Shown here piece by piece: positions 62,857 through 64,000 of a stretch of 64,000 nt of DNA; within the stretch, counting starts at the first letter, position 1, and every line of letters begins with the position of its first letter. The translations under genes and the position numbers were made by a program. Source of the DNA: Microbacterium sp. LCT-H2 (GTDB lineage Bacteria > Actinomycetota > Actinomycetes > Actinomycetales > Microbacteriaceae); the NCBI RefSeq assembly GCF_001866135.1, contig NZ_MODW01000008.1:31550-95549 (forward strand). The letters run 5' to 3'. A model generated the notes under the pieces. The model worked only from the letters and a program-made list of their open reading frames with translations. It was not told the DNA's origin and ran no database searches.

Positions 62857-64000
62857 TACGCCTCCGGCTTCTCGGATGCGGAGGGCGAGTCGTCCTCCGT
62901 CTCGTCATCCGTCTCGTCGTCCTCACCGAGAAGCTCGCGCACCTCGTCCTCGATGGACGGCTCGGCGGGCTCGGGGGTGTCGGTCGTGTCGTCGGCTTCC
63001 GTCGCGTCGTCGGCGACGTCCTCGACGGAAGCGACGTCGGCTTCGGAGAACTCGGCTTCGGAGAACTCGTCCTCGATGAGGCTGTCCTCCACGTAGAGCT
63101 CCTCGTCGCCGGCCTCGTCCACGCCGAGAGCCTCAGCGGCGACCTCGGCGCGGTGCGCCCAGAACTCCGCCTCGTCGGTACGCCCGAGGTCCTCCAGCAC
63201 GGCGGCCCGCGCGGCGAAGAGCGCGGGGCTCCACTCGAACGCGCGATCGGGGTCAAGCTCCGGAATCTCGAGCTCGCCGAGGGCCAGCTCCAGGTCTCCC
63301 TGGTCCAGCCGAGCGCCCGACATCGCGATCGCGAGAGCCACGCGCACCGGGGTGGCGAGGGCCGACCGGTCCACGGCCCGGCCGGTCTCGAGCGCGCGGT
63401 CGGGACGCCCGATGCCGCGCTCGCTGTCGACCATGAGGGCGATCTGGTCGTCCTTGCCGGAGATCCGGCGATAGGTGCGCAGCTCGCGCAGGGCCAGGGC
63501 GAAGTCGCCCGTCGCGTAGGCGGTGATGCCGAGAGTCTCGCGGACGATCGCGATCCGGCCGGCACGACGCGAGGCCGCCAGCGCATGCTCGTGCGCCAGA
63601 GCGGGATCCTCGTCGATCAGCCGGGACGCCATCGCCAGGTGTCGGGCGACGAACTCGGCGTTCTCCTTGCTGAGCGTCTTCAGCTCGTTGCGCGCGGACG
63701 GGTGCAGGTCGCGTGCGGTGACCTCGTCCGGGAGGCGCGGCTCATCGAACCGCGGACGCTCGTTCGCCGCGTTGGCCGGACGTTCCCGGCCGGCGCCGCC
63801 ACGCTGCGGGAAGGACCGCGAACGGTCGCTCCCCCGCTCACGCTCGAACCCGCCCTCGCGACGCGGAGCGGAGTCACGGTTGTAACCACCCTCACGGCGA
63901 GGGCCGGAGTCCCGGTTGTAGCCGCCTTCGCGACGCGGAGCGCCGTCGCGGTTGTAGCCACCCTCACGACGCGGCGCACCACCGTCACGGTTGTAGCCAC
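62856..64000 (-). CDS. TPR-like protein with glycine/tyrosine/arginine repeat N-terminus, 5' end outside window
   Basis: The last 380 codons of a protein whose start is beyond the right edge. The visible N-terminal part carries GGYNRD(x)(x)PRRE repeats of 11-12 residues (four copies at 63860-64000, codon-phased), then a basic linker (GSDRSRSFPQRGGAGRERP), a helical-repeat region (RDLHPSARNELKTLSKENAEFVARHLAMASRL...) like tetratricopeptides (about 65-260), and a highly acidic C-terminus (SEAEFSEADVASVEDV, EDEVRELLGEDDETDD). Mtb Rv1691 is the counterpart in gene order. The RG/Y-rich segment resembles phase-separating or RNA-binding tails. Confidence 0.82.
   Translation of the reverse strand, partial: GYNRDGGAPRREGGYNRDGAPRREGGYNRDSGPRREGGYNRDSAPRREGGFERERGSDRSRSFPQRGGAGRERPANAANERPRFDEPRLPDEVTARDLHPSARNELKTLSKENAEFVARHLAMASRLIDEDPALAHEHALAASRRAGRIAIVRETLGITAYATGDFALALRELRTYRRISGKDDQIALMVDSERGIGRPDRALETGRAVDRSALATPVRVALAIAMSGARLDQGDLELALGELEIPELDPDRAFEWSPALFAARAAVLEDLGRTDEAEFWAHRAEVAAEALGVDEAGDEELYVEDSLIEDEFSEAEFSEADVASVEDVADDATEADDTTDTPEPAEPSIEDEVRELLGEDDETDDETEDDSPSASEKPEA

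Noticed and set aside
63860..64000. CRISPR-like or tandem non-coding repeat
   Set aside because: Units are 33-36 nt but diverge at third positions and are codon-phased in an open frame, so they are protein repeats.

Overview
The window is chromosomal DNA of a high-GC actinobacterium (roughly 70% G+C by eye). It is most likely a Microbacteriaceae member such as Microbacterium. That placement is an inference from protein sequences, from gene order that parallels Mycobacterium tuberculosis blocks Rv2163c-Rv2187 and Rv1691-Rv1713, and from many start codons placed 6-8 nt after a TANNNT -10 hexamer (leaderless transcription). Genes are packed tightly, with 1-17 nt stop/start overlaps in most operons.

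Layout. 1-3.6 kb: start of the division and cell-wall (dcw) cluster on the minus strand (mraZ, rsmH, ftsL-like, ftsI running off the left end), with phased MraZ-box repeats upstream. 3.8-13.7 kb: DUF3040 protein, polyprenyl synthase, Rv2175c-like DNA-binding protein, LysM protein, PASTA kinase, class II DAHP synthase, acyltransferase, acyl-CoA ligase, peptide deformylase. 13.7-23.7 kb: MinD-like ATPase, pyruvate carboxylase, ParA ATPase, MerR / FtsR-like MerR / GarA-like FHA trio, CopC protein and lipoamide dehydrogenase. 23.7-26.7 kb: a type III polyketide synthase, methyltransferase and FAD monooxygenase operon resembling phenolic-lipid (srsABC) loci. 26.7-34 kb: CYTH protein, prepilin peptidase, then the LexA-boxed mutasome operon imuA'-imuB-dnaE2.

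34-43.5 kb is accessory. It holds a candidate structured RNA with two pseudoknots, small acidic proteins, a DUF72 protein, an FMN reductase, a HelR-type RNA polymerase recycling ATPase preceded by a rifamycin-associated element, three CPBP membrane proteases in tandem plus a fragment, and tRNA-Pro(GGG). 43.5-48.3 kb: acetyltransferase, YhhN membrane protein, S4 protein, an SOS-boxed DUF222/HNH gene broken by one amber codon, and a Nudix-NYN fusion.

48.4-64 kb is a conserved minus-strand block read from the right: TPR protein (cut by the window end), HAD phosphatase, small protein, tlyA, nadK, recN, pyrG, Nudix hydrolase, xerD, parA, scpA, scpB, rluB, tyrA, cmk, der.

The most interesting points are the RAE-helR unit, the structured RNA at 34.45-34.68 kb, two separate SOS boxes (mutasome and HNH gene), the phenolic-lipid operon and the double MraZ-box array.
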